Shown: positions 34,478-44,279, counted from the first letter of the stretch. The stretch is DNA of 64,000 nt from Streptomyces bluensis (GCF_014650715.1 NZ_BMVM01000004.1:459873-523872), one strand, 5' to 3'. Notes: generated from the sequence alone by a model not told the origin. Made by a program: numbers and translations.

Positions 34478-35232
34478 CAGGGCCGTCCTTCGGGCGTGGG
34501 TCGCAACAGGGGCGGGTGCAGGGTGGTGGCCTCGCCGGCGCGGTAGAGCGCGGCGGGTTTGCCGCGCCCCCCGGTGAGGCGCGCGGCGCCGGGGACCGGC
34601 TCGACGAAGCCCGGCGTGCCCAGCACCTTGCGCCGGAAGTTGGGCCGGTCGAGGGCAGTGCCCCACACGGTCTCGTAGACCTGCTGCAACTCGCCGAGCG
34701 TGAACTCGGGTGGGCAGAAGGACGTGGCGAGACAGCTGTACTCCAGCTTGGCGCCGACGCGTTCGTGAGCGTCGGCGAGGATCCGGTCGTGGTCGAAGGC
34801 GAGCGGGCCGGCGGTGTCGTACGGCAGCCACCGGGCCTGTTTCGCGTCGCCGCCGCCGTGCGGTTCGGGCGGGTGCGGCAGCAGCGCGGCGAACGCGACG
34901 GTGACGACGCGCATCCTCGGGTCCCGGTCGGGTTCGCTGTACGTCCGCAGCTGCTCCAGGTGGAGTTCGGAGACGTCCTCCAGGCCGGTCTCCTCGGCGA
35001 GTTCACGCCGGGCGGCCGTCTCCGCGGACTCGTGCGGCAGCACGAATCCTCCGGGCAGCGCCCAGTGGCCCGCGTACGGCTCCTGCCCGCGCTCGACGAG
35101 CAGCACCTGGAGTGCGCCGTTCCGGATGGTGAGGACGGCCAGGTCGACGGTGACGGCGAAGGGTTCGTAGGCGTACTTGTCGTAACCGTCGGGGCTGTTG
35201 CCGTTCGACGCGTGGTCGACGGATGCGCTCAT
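34477..35232 (-). CDS. Nudix-domain transcriptional regulator, NrtR-like
   Basis: A 251-residue protein from ATG 35232 (GGGGGTAGGTGGACC upstream). The Nudix domain (20-150) has an intact-looking Nudix box GGFVLPHESAETAARR-ELAEETG. The C-terminal part, FCPPEFTLGELQQVYETVWG then ALDRPNFRRKVLG and a basic tail, is the winged-helix of NrtR-type regulators, which bind ADP-ribose or related NAD metabolites and repress NAD genes. Two abutting palindromes cover its own -10 region, so autoregulation is likely. The ADP-ribosylglycohydrolase and a nucleotidyltransferase follow in the same operon. Confidence 0.88.
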   Translation of the reverse strand: MSASVDHASNGNSPDGYDKYAYEPFAVTVDLAVLTIRNGALQVLLVERGQEPYAGHWALPGGFVLPHESAETAARRELAEETGLEDVSELHLEQLRTYSEPDRDPRMRVVTVAFAALLPHPPEPHGGGDAKQARWLPYDTAGPLAFDHDRILADAHERVGAKLEYSCLATSFCPPEFTLGELQQVYETVWGTALDRPNFRRKVLGTPGFVEPVPGAARLTGGRGKPAALYRAGEATTLHPPLLRPTPEGRP

Positions 35233-35267
35233 GGTCCACCTACCCCCTCTTGATCGACTCCTCTTAA

Positions 35268-35299
35268 TGGTCACCAAGACCAATAGTCACTACGACTAT
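35268..35299. promoter_or_regulatory. Tandem operator palindromes of the NrtR-like operon
   Basis: Two inverted repeats directly next to each other: TGGTC-ACCAA-GACCA (35268-35282) and ATAGTC-ACTAC-GACTAT (35283-35299), both of the form T-N-GTC-N5-GAC-N-A with centres 16 bp apart. The second overlaps the -10 of the operon promoter. Probably the binding site of the NrtR-like protein itself. Confidence 0.65.
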
Positions 35300-35323
35300 A
35301 AAGAGCGGGAGTGGTGCCGACAA
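35295..35323 (-). promoter_or_regulatory. Promoter of the NrtR-like operon
   Basis: On the minus strand TTGTCG (35318-35323), 17-bp spacer, TATAGT (35295-35300): a good vegetative-type promoter. Its -10 lies inside the tandem operator, as for a repressed gene. Confidence 0.65.
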
Positions 35324-35373
35324 CCCGTGGGCGGCAAAGAAACGCGACGCCGAGGCAAAGAAACGCGACATGA

Positions 35374-35414
35374 CGAAGCGGCCGGACCGGAGGAATCCGG
35401 ACCCGGCCGCTTCG
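35374..35414 (-). terminator. Terminator of the parA-like/scpAB/rluB operon
   Basis: CGAAGCGGCCGG / CCGGCCGCTTCG, 12-bp arms, with a further CCGG-AGGAAT-CCGG hairpin at the tip; 46 bp past the rluB stop. Confidence 0.8.
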
Positions 35415-35460
35415 AAGCGTCACGAAGAAGTGCCGTGGATCTGCGGAGGGATCTGTAGAT

Positions 35461-36540
35461 CTACAGGTCGACCTCGCGCATCAGCATCCCGACCTCGGTG
35501 TTGGACAGCCGGCGCAACCAGCCCGACTTCTGGTCACCGAGGGTGATCGGCCCGAAAGCGGTGCGCACGAGTTTGTCGACCGGGAAGCCGGCCTCGGCGA
35601 GCATGCGGCGCACGATGTGCTTGCGGCCCTCGTGCAGGGTGACCTCCACGAGGTAGTTCTTGCCGGTCTGCTCGACCACCCGGAAGTGGTCCGCGCGCGC
35701 GTACCCGTCCTCCAGCTGGATGCCGTCCTTCAGGCGCTTGCCCAGGTCACGCGGGATCGGGCCGACGATGTGCGCCAGGTAGGTCTTCTTCACGCCGTAC
35801 CGGGGGTGGGTCAGCCGGTTGGCCAGCTCCCCGTGGTTGGTGAGCAGGATGACGCCCTCGGTCTCGGCGTCGAGGCGACCGACGTGGAAGAGCCGGGTCT
35901 CGCGGTTCGTGACGTAGTCACCGAGGCACTGCCGCCCCTCCGGGTCCTCCATCGAGGAGACGACTCCGACGGGCTTGTTCAGCGAGAAGAACTGGTACGA
36001 CTGCGTGGCCACGGTGAGCCCGTCGACCTTGATCTCGTCCTTCTCGGGGTCGACCCGCATGCCCTGCTCGACCACGATCTCGCCGTTGACCTCGACCCGT
36101 GCCTGCTCGATCAGCTCCTCGCAGGCACGCCGCGAGCCGTATCCGGCCCGTGCGAGCACCTTCTGCAGCCGCTCGCCCTCCTGCTCGGCGCCGGGGAAGG
36201 TCTTGGGCGGCTTGACGGCTTCCTTGCCCGCGTACCGCTCGCGGTTGCGCTCCTCGGCGCGCGCCTCGTACTCACGGGAGCGTGCGGGGGCCGTACGCCC
36301 GCGCCCGCCCTGCTGCTGACCCTGCTGTGGCTTCTTGGGCCCGCCCTTGGTACCGCCGCGCGCGGAGCCGCCGCGCCCCGACTTCGGTCCGTCCTGGGTG
36401 GCACCGGGGCCGACGTCGTAGCGGCGCTCCTCGGGGCGGGGCTTGCGGGGGCGGCCCTGCCCCTGCTTCTGGTCCCTGTTGTTGCCGGCGCCGCGGTGGT
36501 TACCGCGCCCGCCGCTCTTACCGCTACCGCTGCTTCGCAT
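35461..36540 (-). CDS. rluB: 23S rRNA pseudouridine synthase RluB-type, with long basic N-terminal extension
   Basis: A 359-residue protein from ATG 36540, sharing one base with the scpB stop (TGATG). Residues 1-110 are a disordered, basic stretch rich in Gly, Arg, Lys and Gln. An S4 RNA-binding domain follows (RLQKVLARAGYGSRRACEEL), then the RsuA/RluB catalytic domain with GRLDAETEGVILLTN (catalytic Asp), HPRYGVKKTYLA and EGRKHIVRRMLAEAG. It makes a pseudouridine in 23S rRNA. The scpA-scpB-rluB order is widely kept in Gram-positive bacteria. Confidence 0.94.
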   Translation of the reverse strand: MRSSGSGKSGGRGNHRGAGNNRDQKQGQGRPRKPRPEERRYDVGPGATQDGPKSGRGGSARGGTKGGPKKPQQGQQQGGRGRTAPARSREYEARAEERNRERYAGKEAVKPPKTFPGAEQEGERLQKVLARAGYGSRRACEELIEQARVEVNGEIVVEQGMRVDPEKDEIKVDGLTVATQSYQFFSLNKPVGVVSSMEDPEGRQCLGDYVTNRETRLFHVGRLDAETEGVILLTNHGELANRLTHPRYGVKKTYLAHIVGPIPRDLGKRLKDGIQLEDGYARADHFRVVEQTGKNYLVEVTLHEGRKHIVRRMLAEAGFPVDKLVRTAFGPITLGDQKSGWLRRLSNTEVGMLMREVDL

Positions 36541-37214
36541 CAAAGTTCCGTCGTCGTCGTTTTCGGCATGTCCGTCGCCGGACCGTCGTCCGCGTCCGGG
36601 GCATCCGGATCGAACGACGGTACGGCTTCCTGGGTCTCGGCCTCGATCGCCTCCGCCTCCGGGAGGAAGGGCGCGAGCTCCGGGAGCTCGTCCAGACCGC
36701 GCAGGCCCATCCGCTCCAGGAAGTAGTTCGTGGTCCTGTACAGGATCGCACCTGTCTCGGGTTCCGCGCCCGCCTCCTCGACCAGTCCGCGCTGGAGGAG
36801 CGTGCGCATGACCCCGTCACAGTTCACGCCGCGCACGGCGGAGACCCGGGAACGGCTGACCGGCTGCCGGTACGCCACCACGGCCAGCGTCTCCAGGGCG
36901 GCCTGTGTGAGCCGCGCCTGCTGCCCGTCGAGCACGAAACGCTCGACGGCGGCGGCGTACTCGCCCCGCGTGGAGAACCTCCAGCCGCCGGCCACGAACC
37001 GCAGCTCGAATCCCCGCCCCTGCACGGTGTAGTCGTCGGCCAGCTCCCGCAACGCCTTCGCGATCTGCCGCCGGGGCCGATCGAGGATCTTCGCCAGGTG
37101 CTCCTCGGTGGCGGGCTCGTCCACGACCATGAGGACGGCCTCCAGAGCGGGCTTGAGGTCGAGATCGGCGACAGTCCGGTGACCGGTCGGCGCCTCGGTG
37201 TTCTCCTCGCTCAC
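36540..37214 (-). CDS. scpB: Segregation and condensation protein B
   Basis: A 224-residue protein from GTG 37214, overlapping the scpA stop by GTGA. It has two winged-helix units: LKPALEAVLMVVDEPATEEH and LAKILDRPRRQIAKALREL, then LTQAALETLAVVAYRQPVSR and VRGVNCDGVMRTLLQRGLVE, typical for ScpB, with an acidic tail. ScpB dimers bind ScpA to form the kleisin part of the SMC condensin complex that compacts chromosomes. smc itself is not in the window. Confidence 0.95.
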   Translation of the reverse strand: MSEENTEAPTGHRTVADLDLKPALEAVLMVVDEPATEEHLAKILDRPRRQIAKALRELADDYTVQGRGFELRFVAGGWRFSTRGEYAAAVERFVLDGQQARLTQAALETLAVVAYRQPVSRSRVSAVRGVNCDGVMRTLLQRGLVEEAGAEPETGAILYRTTNYFLERMGLRGLDELPELAPFLPEAEAIEAETQEAVPSFDPDAPDADDGPATDMPKTTTTEL

Positions 37215-38446
37215 GTCTTCTTCTCCTCCTCGGGCTGCTCGGGCGGCCGGTCGAACTCGTCGGTCACCAGCGGTGTCTCGTCCCCCTCGCCCCCGGTCCA
37301 CCGCACGAGCAGCTCCCCGAGGGCGGTCTCCTGATCCAGCGCCACGGCCTTCTCGCGGTACAGCTCCAGCAAGGCCAGGAACCGGGCGACGACGGTGAGG
37401 GTGTCATCGGTGTCGGCGACGAGCACCCGGAAGGTGGCCTCGGTGAGCTCCCTGAGCCTCGCCACGACGATCCCGGCCTGCTCCTGCACACTCACCAGGG
37501 GCGCGTGGATGTGGTCGACGTACACCTGCGGCTTCGGCTTCGGCTGCATCGCCTTCACGGCAAGCTTCGCGAACCCTTCCGCGCCGATGCTGATGACGAC
37601 CTCGGGCAGCAGCTCCGCGTGGTGCGGTTCGAGCCCGACGGTACGGGGGTAGCGCCGGGCCTCCTCGTCGAGGCGGTGACTGAAGATGTCGGCGATCTGT
37701 TTGTACGCGCGATACTGCAGCAGCCGCGCGAACAGCAGGTCCCGTGCCTCCAGCAACGCGAGATCGGCCTCGTCCTCGACCTCCGCGGACGGCAGCAGCC
37801 GCGCGGCCTTGAGATCGAGCAGCGTGGCGGCCACCACGAGGAACTCGGTCGTCCGGTCGAGATCCCAGTCCGGCCCCATGGCCCGGATGTGCGCCATGAA
37901 CTCGTCGGTCACCTTCGACAGCGCGACCTCGGTGACGTCCAGCTTGTGCTTCGAGATCAGCTGGAGGAGAAGGTCGAAGGGCCCTTCGAAGTTGGCGAGC
38001 CGGACCTTGAAGACACCGTCGTCGGGTTCAGCGGGTTCACCGGGTTCACCGGGATGGCCGGGTTGGCCGGCTTCGTCGGGGTCACCTGTGTCTTCGGCGG
38101 CCGGCTGCGGGACACCGGGCTCGGTCGCTTCGGGCCGGGCGGGCGGTTCCGGCTCCGGTTCCGGCTCTGGCTCCGGCTGGGCGTGCGGTTCCGGCTCGGC
38201 GGGGGCACCCTCGGTCTGCGGGCGGGGTGCGGCGGTCTCCGGTTCCAGACGCGGCCCGGCGCTTGCGGACGGTGCCACGGCCTCGGGTTCCCAGTGAGGA
38301 CGACCGGCGTCCTCAGGCTCAGGGCCCGTTTCGGTCGCCGCGGCCTCCGGGGTCGTCGCCCTGAGTGGCCGCGCCCCAGGCCCTCGGCCCAGCGCACGCC
38401 GACGACCGGCCGAACCGCCGGAGGGGGACGTATGGGACGAGGTCAT
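37211..38446 (-). CDS. scpA: Segregation and condensation protein A with acidic Pro/Glu-rich N-terminus
   Basis: A 411-residue kleisin from ATG 38446. Residues 1-145 are low-complexity, with Pro/Glu repeats (EPEPEPEPEPPARPE) and Gly/Pro/Glu units (GQPGHPGEPGEPAEP). The family part begins at VFKVRLANFEGPFDLLLQLI (about 146) and ends with VARFLALLELYREKAVALDQ. ScpA bridges SMC heads and binds ScpB. Usual length is about 250-300, so the extension is extra; it may be a flexible spacer. Confidence 0.94.
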   Translation of the reverse strand: MTSSHTSPSGGSAGRRRALGRGPGARPLRATTPEAAATETGPEPEDAGRPHWEPEAVAPSASAGPRLEPETAAPRPQTEGAPAEPEPHAQPEPEPEPEPEPPARPEATEPGVPQPAAEDTGDPDEAGQPGHPGEPGEPAEPDDGVFKVRLANFEGPFDLLLQLISKHKLDVTEVALSKVTDEFMAHIRAMGPDWDLDRTTEFLVVAATLLDLKAARLLPSAEVEDEADLALLEARDLLFARLLQYRAYKQIADIFSHRLDEEARRYPRTVGLEPHHAELLPEVVISIGAEGFAKLAVKAMQPKPKPQVYVDHIHAPLVSVQEQAGIVVARLRELTEATFRVLVADTDDTLTVVARFLALLELYREKAVALDQETALGELLVRWTGGEGDETPLVTDEFDRPPEQPEEEKKT

Positions 38447-38511
38447 AGCCGTCGCAGGCTACCGCGTACCGCCCCCGAAGCCGACCACCGGTTCCGGACC
38501 TTCCGGACCGG

Positions 38512-39126
38512 CTATCGCCCCCGCAGCCGGCGTACGAGGATGCTCGCGTCCCCGCGGGACTCAAGGTCGGCCAGCACCACGGCGACCGCCTCGCGCACGA
38601 TCCGGCCCCGGTCGACCGCCAGCCCGTGCTCGCCGCGGAGCACCAGCCGGGCGTGTTCGAGGTCCATGAGCTCCTCGGCGGACACGTACACGGTGATCTT
38701 CTCGTCGTGCCGCTCGCGCCCGCTGGGCCGCCGTCCCGCGGCCCGTCCACGGCGGCGGTTCGCGCCGGCGGCGGACGCGGGTGAACCGTCCTGTGGTGAC
38801 TGAGCGGATTGCACGGACTGCCGCCGTGCCGAGCGCGTCGCCTCCGGGGCGGCCCCAGCGGCCTTGTCCGCCTCAGCGGCGCCTGCCCGGCTGCGGGACT
38901 CCCCCGCGTCGGCCGGCTCCGCGTCCGCGGCCACGTGCTCGGCGCCTTCGCCGTCACCACCCTGCGCGGGCACCGCCGGCGGCGCGTCCTCCGCGGCGGT
39001 GGGATCGCTCTCCCCCGCCGGCGCCGGCACCCTGGCCTCGCCGTTGGCCTGGCGCCGGGGAGTGGACGCCTGGAGCGCCATCCCCCCTGTCGTTCGGAAC
39101 AGTTCGTCGGCCCCCGGCAGACTCAC
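38512..39126 (-). CDS. Unknown partner of the ParA-like ATPase
   Basis: A 204-residue protein. GTG 39126 overlaps the ParA-like stop (GTGA) and is preferred to GTG 39138. The first 130 residues are low-complexity (Ala, Pro, Glu, Ser), with a basic patch NRRRGRAAGRRPSGRERHD. The last 65, EKITVYVSAEELMDLEHARL and GRIVREAVAVVLADLESRG, look like a small ribbon-helix-helix-type or coiled domain. A DNA-binding or ParA-stimulating partner, ParB-like by position only, is a sensible guess; no ParB homology is visible. Confidence 0.75.
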   Translation of the reverse strand: MSLPGADELFRTTGGMALQASTPRRQANGEARVPAPAGESDPTAAEDAPPAVPAQGGDGEGAEHVAADAEPADAGESRSRAGAAEADKAAGAAPEATRSARRQSVQSAQSPQDGSPASAAGANRRRGRAAGRRPSGRERHDEKITVYVSAEELMDLEHARLVLRGEHGLAVDRGRIVREAVAVVLADLESRGDASILVRRLRGR

Positions 39127-40292
39127 TCGGCGTGACACCGGGCGAGCACCTCCCTGGCGAGCTGGCGATAGGCGGCGGCACCGACGGAGTTGGAGGCGTA
39201 CGTGGTGATCGGCTCACCGGCGACCGTGGTCTCCGGGAAGCGGACCGTGCGCCCGATGACCGTGTGGTAGACGTGGTCGTCGAACGCCTCGACGACACGC
39301 GCGAGCACCTCTCGGCTGTGCACGGTGCGCGAGTCGTACATCGTGGCGAGGATCCCGTCGAGTTCCAGCTCCGGGTTGAGCCGCTCCTGGACCTTCTCGA
39401 TGGTCTCGGTCAGCAGCGCCACACCACGGAGGGCGAAGAACTCGCACTCCAGAGGGACGATCACCTTGTGCGCGGCCGTCAACGCGTTCACCGTGAGCAG
39501 ACCCAGCGAGGGCTGGCAGTCGATCACGATGTAGTCGTAGTCCGCCATGAGCGGCTTCAGGGCGCGCTGCAGGGTCGACTCGCGCGCGACCTCGCTCACC
39601 AGCTGGACCTCGGCCGCGGACAGGTCGATGTTGCTCGGCAGCAGGTCCATGTTGGGGACCGCGGTCTTCAGGAGGACCTCGTCGGCCGCCATGCCCCGCT
39701 CCATGAGCAGGTTGTAGACGGTGAGGTCGAGCTCCATCGGGTTCACGCCGAGGCCGACCGAGAGCGCCCCCTGCGGGTCGAAGTCGACCAGCAGGACACG
39801 CCGTCCGTACTCCGCGAGCGCGGCACCCAGATTGATGGTCGACGTCGTCTTGCCGACGCCGCCCTTCTGGTTGCACATCGCGATGATCTTCGCGGGGCCG
39901 TGGTCGGTCAGCGGGCCGGGGATCGGGAAGTACGGCAGCGGGCGCCCCGTCGGGCCGATGCGCTCACGGCGCTGTCGGGCCGCGTCGGGCGCGAGCGTGG
40001 CCGCGTACTCCGGATCGGGCTCGTACTCGGCGTCGGGGTCGTAGAAGTGCCCCTCGGGCAGTTCGTCGTAGTCGGCGAAGTGGTTGCGGATCTCGCCACT
40101 TCCGTCGCCGGCCATGGCGTTCACGTGATGGCCATCCATGCTCATGTGTGCTGTCTGAGTCACCTGCGGACTCTGGTGGGCTGCGAAGGTGCGCACCGCT
40201 ACGGAGCCGACAGCCTGAAGCCCCGTGGGCCGTTGGCCCTGCGCAGGGATTCCTGGTTGACCACCCCCGGGAGTAAATGTCGACTCATTCAC
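39123..40292 (-). CDS. ParA-family ATPase (non-oriC paralogue)
   Basis: A 389-residue protein from GTG 40292 with a perfect AAGGAGGT 10 nt upstream. A disordered N-terminal extension of about 133 residues (with DYDELPEGHFYDPDAEYEPD) precedes the deviant Walker A KGGVGKTT (143-150), RRVLLVDFDPQGALSVGLG (Walker A' region) and YDYIVIDCQPSLGLLTVNAL (Walker B). ParA ATPases form nucleotide-dependent dimers on DNA to move chromosomes or large complexes. The oriC parAB pair is elsewhere; this one starts an operon with scpA, scpB and rluB, suggesting a role in chromosome organisation. Confidence 0.93.
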   Translation of the reverse strand: MNESTFTPGGGQPGIPAQGQRPTGLQAVGSVAVRTFAAHQSPQVTQTAHMSMDGHHVNAMAGDGSGEIRNHFADYDELPEGHFYDPDAEYEPDPEYAATLAPDAARQRRERIGPTGRPLPYFPIPGPLTDHGPAKIIAMCNQKGGVGKTTSTINLGAALAEYGRRVLLVDFDPQGALSVGLGVNPMELDLTVYNLLMERGMAADEVLLKTAVPNMDLLPSNIDLSAAEVQLVSEVARESTLQRALKPLMADYDYIVIDCQPSLGLLTVNALTAAHKVIVPLECEFFALRGVALLTETIEKVQERLNPELELDGILATMYDSRTVHSREVLARVVEAFDDHVYHTVIGRTVRFPETTVAGEPITTYASNSVGAAAYRQLAREVLARCHAE

Positions 40293-40547
40293 AAGTCGTC
40301 TTACCTCCTTGGTGACCAGGGAACTTCTAGATAGGTCAGCGTGGCACCATGCCGACGGTTGGCGACTCTATGGCGTGTCGGCGGTTCGCAGCAACACAAT
40401 CCGCCGGACCCGGCCCGATGTGTCGGCAATGAAACATCCCGCTGTCAAGGGCGTACGGCCGTCGCACGGCAGGTTTCACCGTTGCGCGAATCGGTTGAAG
40501 GGTTACGTTCGAGGCGAGTTGACCACGCATTGCGAGGTGAACATACA

Positions 40548-40590
40548 CACTTCCGGCCGGACCTCATCAGGCAAGGTCCGGCCGGAAGTG
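40548..40590 (-). terminator. Terminator of the alanine dehydrogenase gene
   Basis: Perfect 17-bp arms CACTTCCGGCCGGACCT / AGGTCCGGCCGGAAGTG with a 9-nt loop. It is 69 bp past the ald stop, in the 367-bp gap before the ParA-like operon; the rest of that gap holds the ParA promoter region and nothing else that I recognise. Confidence 0.9.
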
Positions 40591-40659
40591 CACCGTTGAC
40601 GAGCTGTGTTGACGTATCGCCTTTTGCCGTCGGCAAGTCGACTCGCAGCTCCCCCGGGT

Positions 40660-41784
<1,125 letters not shown>

Positions 41785-41949
41785 GGTCCTTGGCTCAGAG
41801 GGGTGGGGCGCACGCGCGCACGGGCGACGCGTACTCAGGCAACGCAGGACATACCCGTACGCACCGGAGCGCACTGGGATACACCGCAGAGAACCCGGCG
41901 GCGAACCCAGTTTAATGAAGGCTGCCCTGCTGTCTAGCCTTCCAATGCA

Positions 41950-44085
41950 TCAAGCTCCAGCCGATCCGCTACGGATTTCGCAGGTGTTAGCGCGGTGTTC
42001 CGTCTCGGTCTCGTCGGCGGCACAGGCGTCGCCCTCGTGGAGGGGGTGGCGTGCGTGGAGTTCGTCGAGTCGGTCGAGTTCGTCTCCCAGCATGCGCTCG
42101 GCCGTCCCCCGGTGCAGCCGGGCCGCCGCCGGGTCCCCGAGCCTGTCCAGCGTGTCGGCGAGCCGGACGTGCAGCGCGGCCTGCAACCGCGTGTCCTCGG
42201 CGCGGCGCGCCCACTGAAGTGCCTCCTGGCAGATGGCCAGCGACTCCTCGTACCGTCCCGCGTACTCCTGGACGCGCCCCATCTCGCTCAGCGCCCTCGC
42301 CTGGCCGCCCACGTCGCCGAGCCTGCGGTAGCCGGTGAGGGCCGAGGACCAGTTGCGCAGTGCCTCGCTGTAGCGGCCCACGCAGGTGTGGGTGCCGGCG
42401 ATACGGCCGTAGAGCCGGGCGGCGTCGGCGCGCTCGTCGCGGGCGAGCCGCTGGGCGAGCGCCCTGCCGTACCAGTCGGCGGCCCGTTCGTAATCCCCGA
42501 GCTCCTGGTGGGCGCCCCCTACGGATTCCATCGCGCGGCCGGTCGCATACGGGTCGTTCGCCTCCCGTGCGGCGTCCAGCGCGGCCCGGTAGCGGGCGAG
42601 CGCCTCGTTCGTACGGCCGGTCCGGGCGTCCAGGTCGGCGAGGTTCAGCAGGGCGGCGGCCTTCTCCCGGGGCAGCTTCCGGCGCTCGGCGACATCGAGG
42701 ACGAGCCGGTGGATGCCGTACAGATCGGGGGCGGCGGCCTGGGTGCCGAAGTGGGCGACCATCGTGCGCACCAGCTGGGACATCAGGCGCCTGGCCAGCG
42801 TGTCCAGCTCCCCGTCGGCGACCGCGAGCCGGGCCGCGGCCAGCAGCGCGGGCCGGCGGATGCGCAGCCAGTCCTCGGCGGCCCGGGGCGTGGGGAAGCG
42901 CAGGGCGCGGGGCATCTCCTGGAGCTTGTCGCGGGCCTGGGCACTGTCGGTCTCGGTGATGGTGCGGCAGGACTGCAGGAGGCGCAGGGTTCGCTCCAGC
43001 ATCCGGGCGCGGGCCAGCTGGAGCTCGGCCGGGCGGTCCTGCTTCTCGGCGAGGGTACGCAGCATGGGCTGCAGACAGGCGGGCACCTCGTACTGCGGCA
43101 GCGGCGAGTCGACCGCGTGGAGGAAGCCCAGCGCCACGAAGTCGTCCAGCGTGGTGCGTGCGGCGCCGACCGAGCAGCCGGCCAGCGCGGACGCGGTGTG
43201 CGGGTCGACGAGGCCCGCCGGGGCGAGCGAGAGCAGTCGCAGTATCCGGGCGGCGGGGCTGAGCAGGGAGCCGTACGCGAGCCGGAAGACGCGGGCGAGC
43301 GGCGGCCCCTCGTCGTCCGCGGCGTTCAGATGCCTGGCCAGGTCGGCCACGGCGGCCTTGGGGCGGGCGGCGAGCCAGCCCCCGGCGAGCATCAGCGCGG
43401 CGGGCTGACCGGTGCACTCCAGGACCAGTTCCTCGGCGGCGCGCGGGTCGACGGTGACGCGTACGGATCCGGTGAAGCGGCTGAGCAGTTCCACCGCGGA
43501 CTTGGTGTCCAGGCCGCCCAGGGTGCACGGGCGGACGTCGGAGATACCGGTCAGCGGCCCGCCGGACACCGCGACGACCAGGCACTCGGGGTTGTCCGGG
43601 AGCAGCGCGTCGACCTGCTCGGCGTCGGCCGCGTCATCCAGCAGGAGCAGCGCCCGCCGGTCGGCGAGGGCGTCGCGCAGCGCCGCGCTGAGGTCGTCCT
43701 CGTCCGCGCCGGGCGGGGTGGGCAGGTCCAGGGCGGAGAGCAGTTCGCGGGCCGCGCGCTCGATCGGTACGCGGGTGCCGTCGGGCTCCGTGAGGCGCGC
43801 GCGGAGCACGCCGTCGGGGTAACTCTCGGCGACCTGCCGTGCGAGCTCCTCGGCGAGCGCGGTGCGCCCGTAGCCGGGGCGGCCCGCGATGAGGAGTACG
43901 CGCGCGCGTGGGGCTTTGCGGCCAGAGAGGGTTTCGAGACCGGCGCTTTCGATGTCGGCGCGCAGTTCCTTCAACTCGCGTTCGCGGCCGAGGAACTGAC
44001 GGGCCGTGGGGGTGTCGTCGACAGCCGGGGGCTGTTCGGTTCCGGACACCTCGGTGCTCTCCGTGTCGACCGCCTGATCCGTCAC
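41950..44085 (-). CDS. STAND-type NTPase with TPR repeats (AfsR-like, no SARP domain)
   Basis: A 711-residue protein from GTG 44085. A short acidic N-terminus leads to an NB-ARC/STAND domain: FLGRERELKELRADI, Walker A GRPGYGRT (68-75) with Arg where Lys is expected, Walker B RALLLLDDAADAEQVDALLP, and the GGLDTKSAVELLSRFTG winged-helix region. From about 480 to 660 there are four or five TPR units (AALLNLADLDARTGRTNEAL, GGAHQELGDYERAADWYGRA, SEMGRVQEYAGRYEESLAIC). This is the arrangement of AfsR C-terminal regions without a SARP DNA-binding domain, so a signalling or scaffolding role is likely. If the Arg cannot replace the Walker Lys, nucleotide hydrolysis would be impaired. Confidence 0.88.
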   Translation of the reverse strand: MTDQAVDTESTEVSGTEQPPAVDDTPTARQFLGRERELKELRADIESAGLETLSGRKAPRARVLLIAGRPGYGRTALAEELARQVAESYPDGVLRARLTEPDGTRVPIERAARELLSALDLPTPPGADEDDLSAALRDALADRRALLLLDDAADAEQVDALLPDNPECLVVAVSGGPLTGISDVRPCTLGGLDTKSAVELLSRFTGSVRVTVDPRAAEELVLECTGQPAALMLAGGWLAARPKAAVADLARHLNAADDEGPPLARVFRLAYGSLLSPAARILRLLSLAPAGLVDPHTASALAGCSVGAARTTLDDFVALGFLHAVDSPLPQYEVPACLQPMLRTLAEKQDRPAELQLARARMLERTLRLLQSCRTITETDSAQARDKLQEMPRALRFPTPRAAEDWLRIRRPALLAAARLAVADGELDTLARRLMSQLVRTMVAHFGTQAAAPDLYGIHRLVLDVAERRKLPREKAAALLNLADLDARTGRTNEALARYRAALDAAREANDPYATGRAMESVGGAHQELGDYERAADWYGRALAQRLARDERADAARLYGRIAGTHTCVGRYSEALRNWSSALTGYRRLGDVGGQARALSEMGRVQEYAGRYEESLAICQEALQWARRAEDTRLQAALHVRLADTLDRLGDPAAARLHRGTAERMLGDELDRLDELHARHPLHEGDACAADETETEHRANTCEIRSGSAGA

Positions 44086-44279
44086 GGGTCACGCTCCCGT
44101 CCCACTGCACGCGCAAGGCCCGCCGGGACTCCGGTGCGGGCGTGTTGCAGAGCCTAGTTCACGCTCTGCGACGATCCGGGCGGAGCACGGCGGAGGCGTC
44201 CCCCGATCGGATCAGGCGATCGTAGGACCGGCGGGGCCGGACCGGTGAGAAGCCCGCACGCGGGCCCTGAAGGCCCCTC

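Noticed and set aside
41918..41943. Hairpin GAAGGCT / AGCCTTC after the STAND gene as a terminator
   Set aside because: The stem is only 7 bp with a 12-nt loop and is not followed by a T-run; too weak to list.
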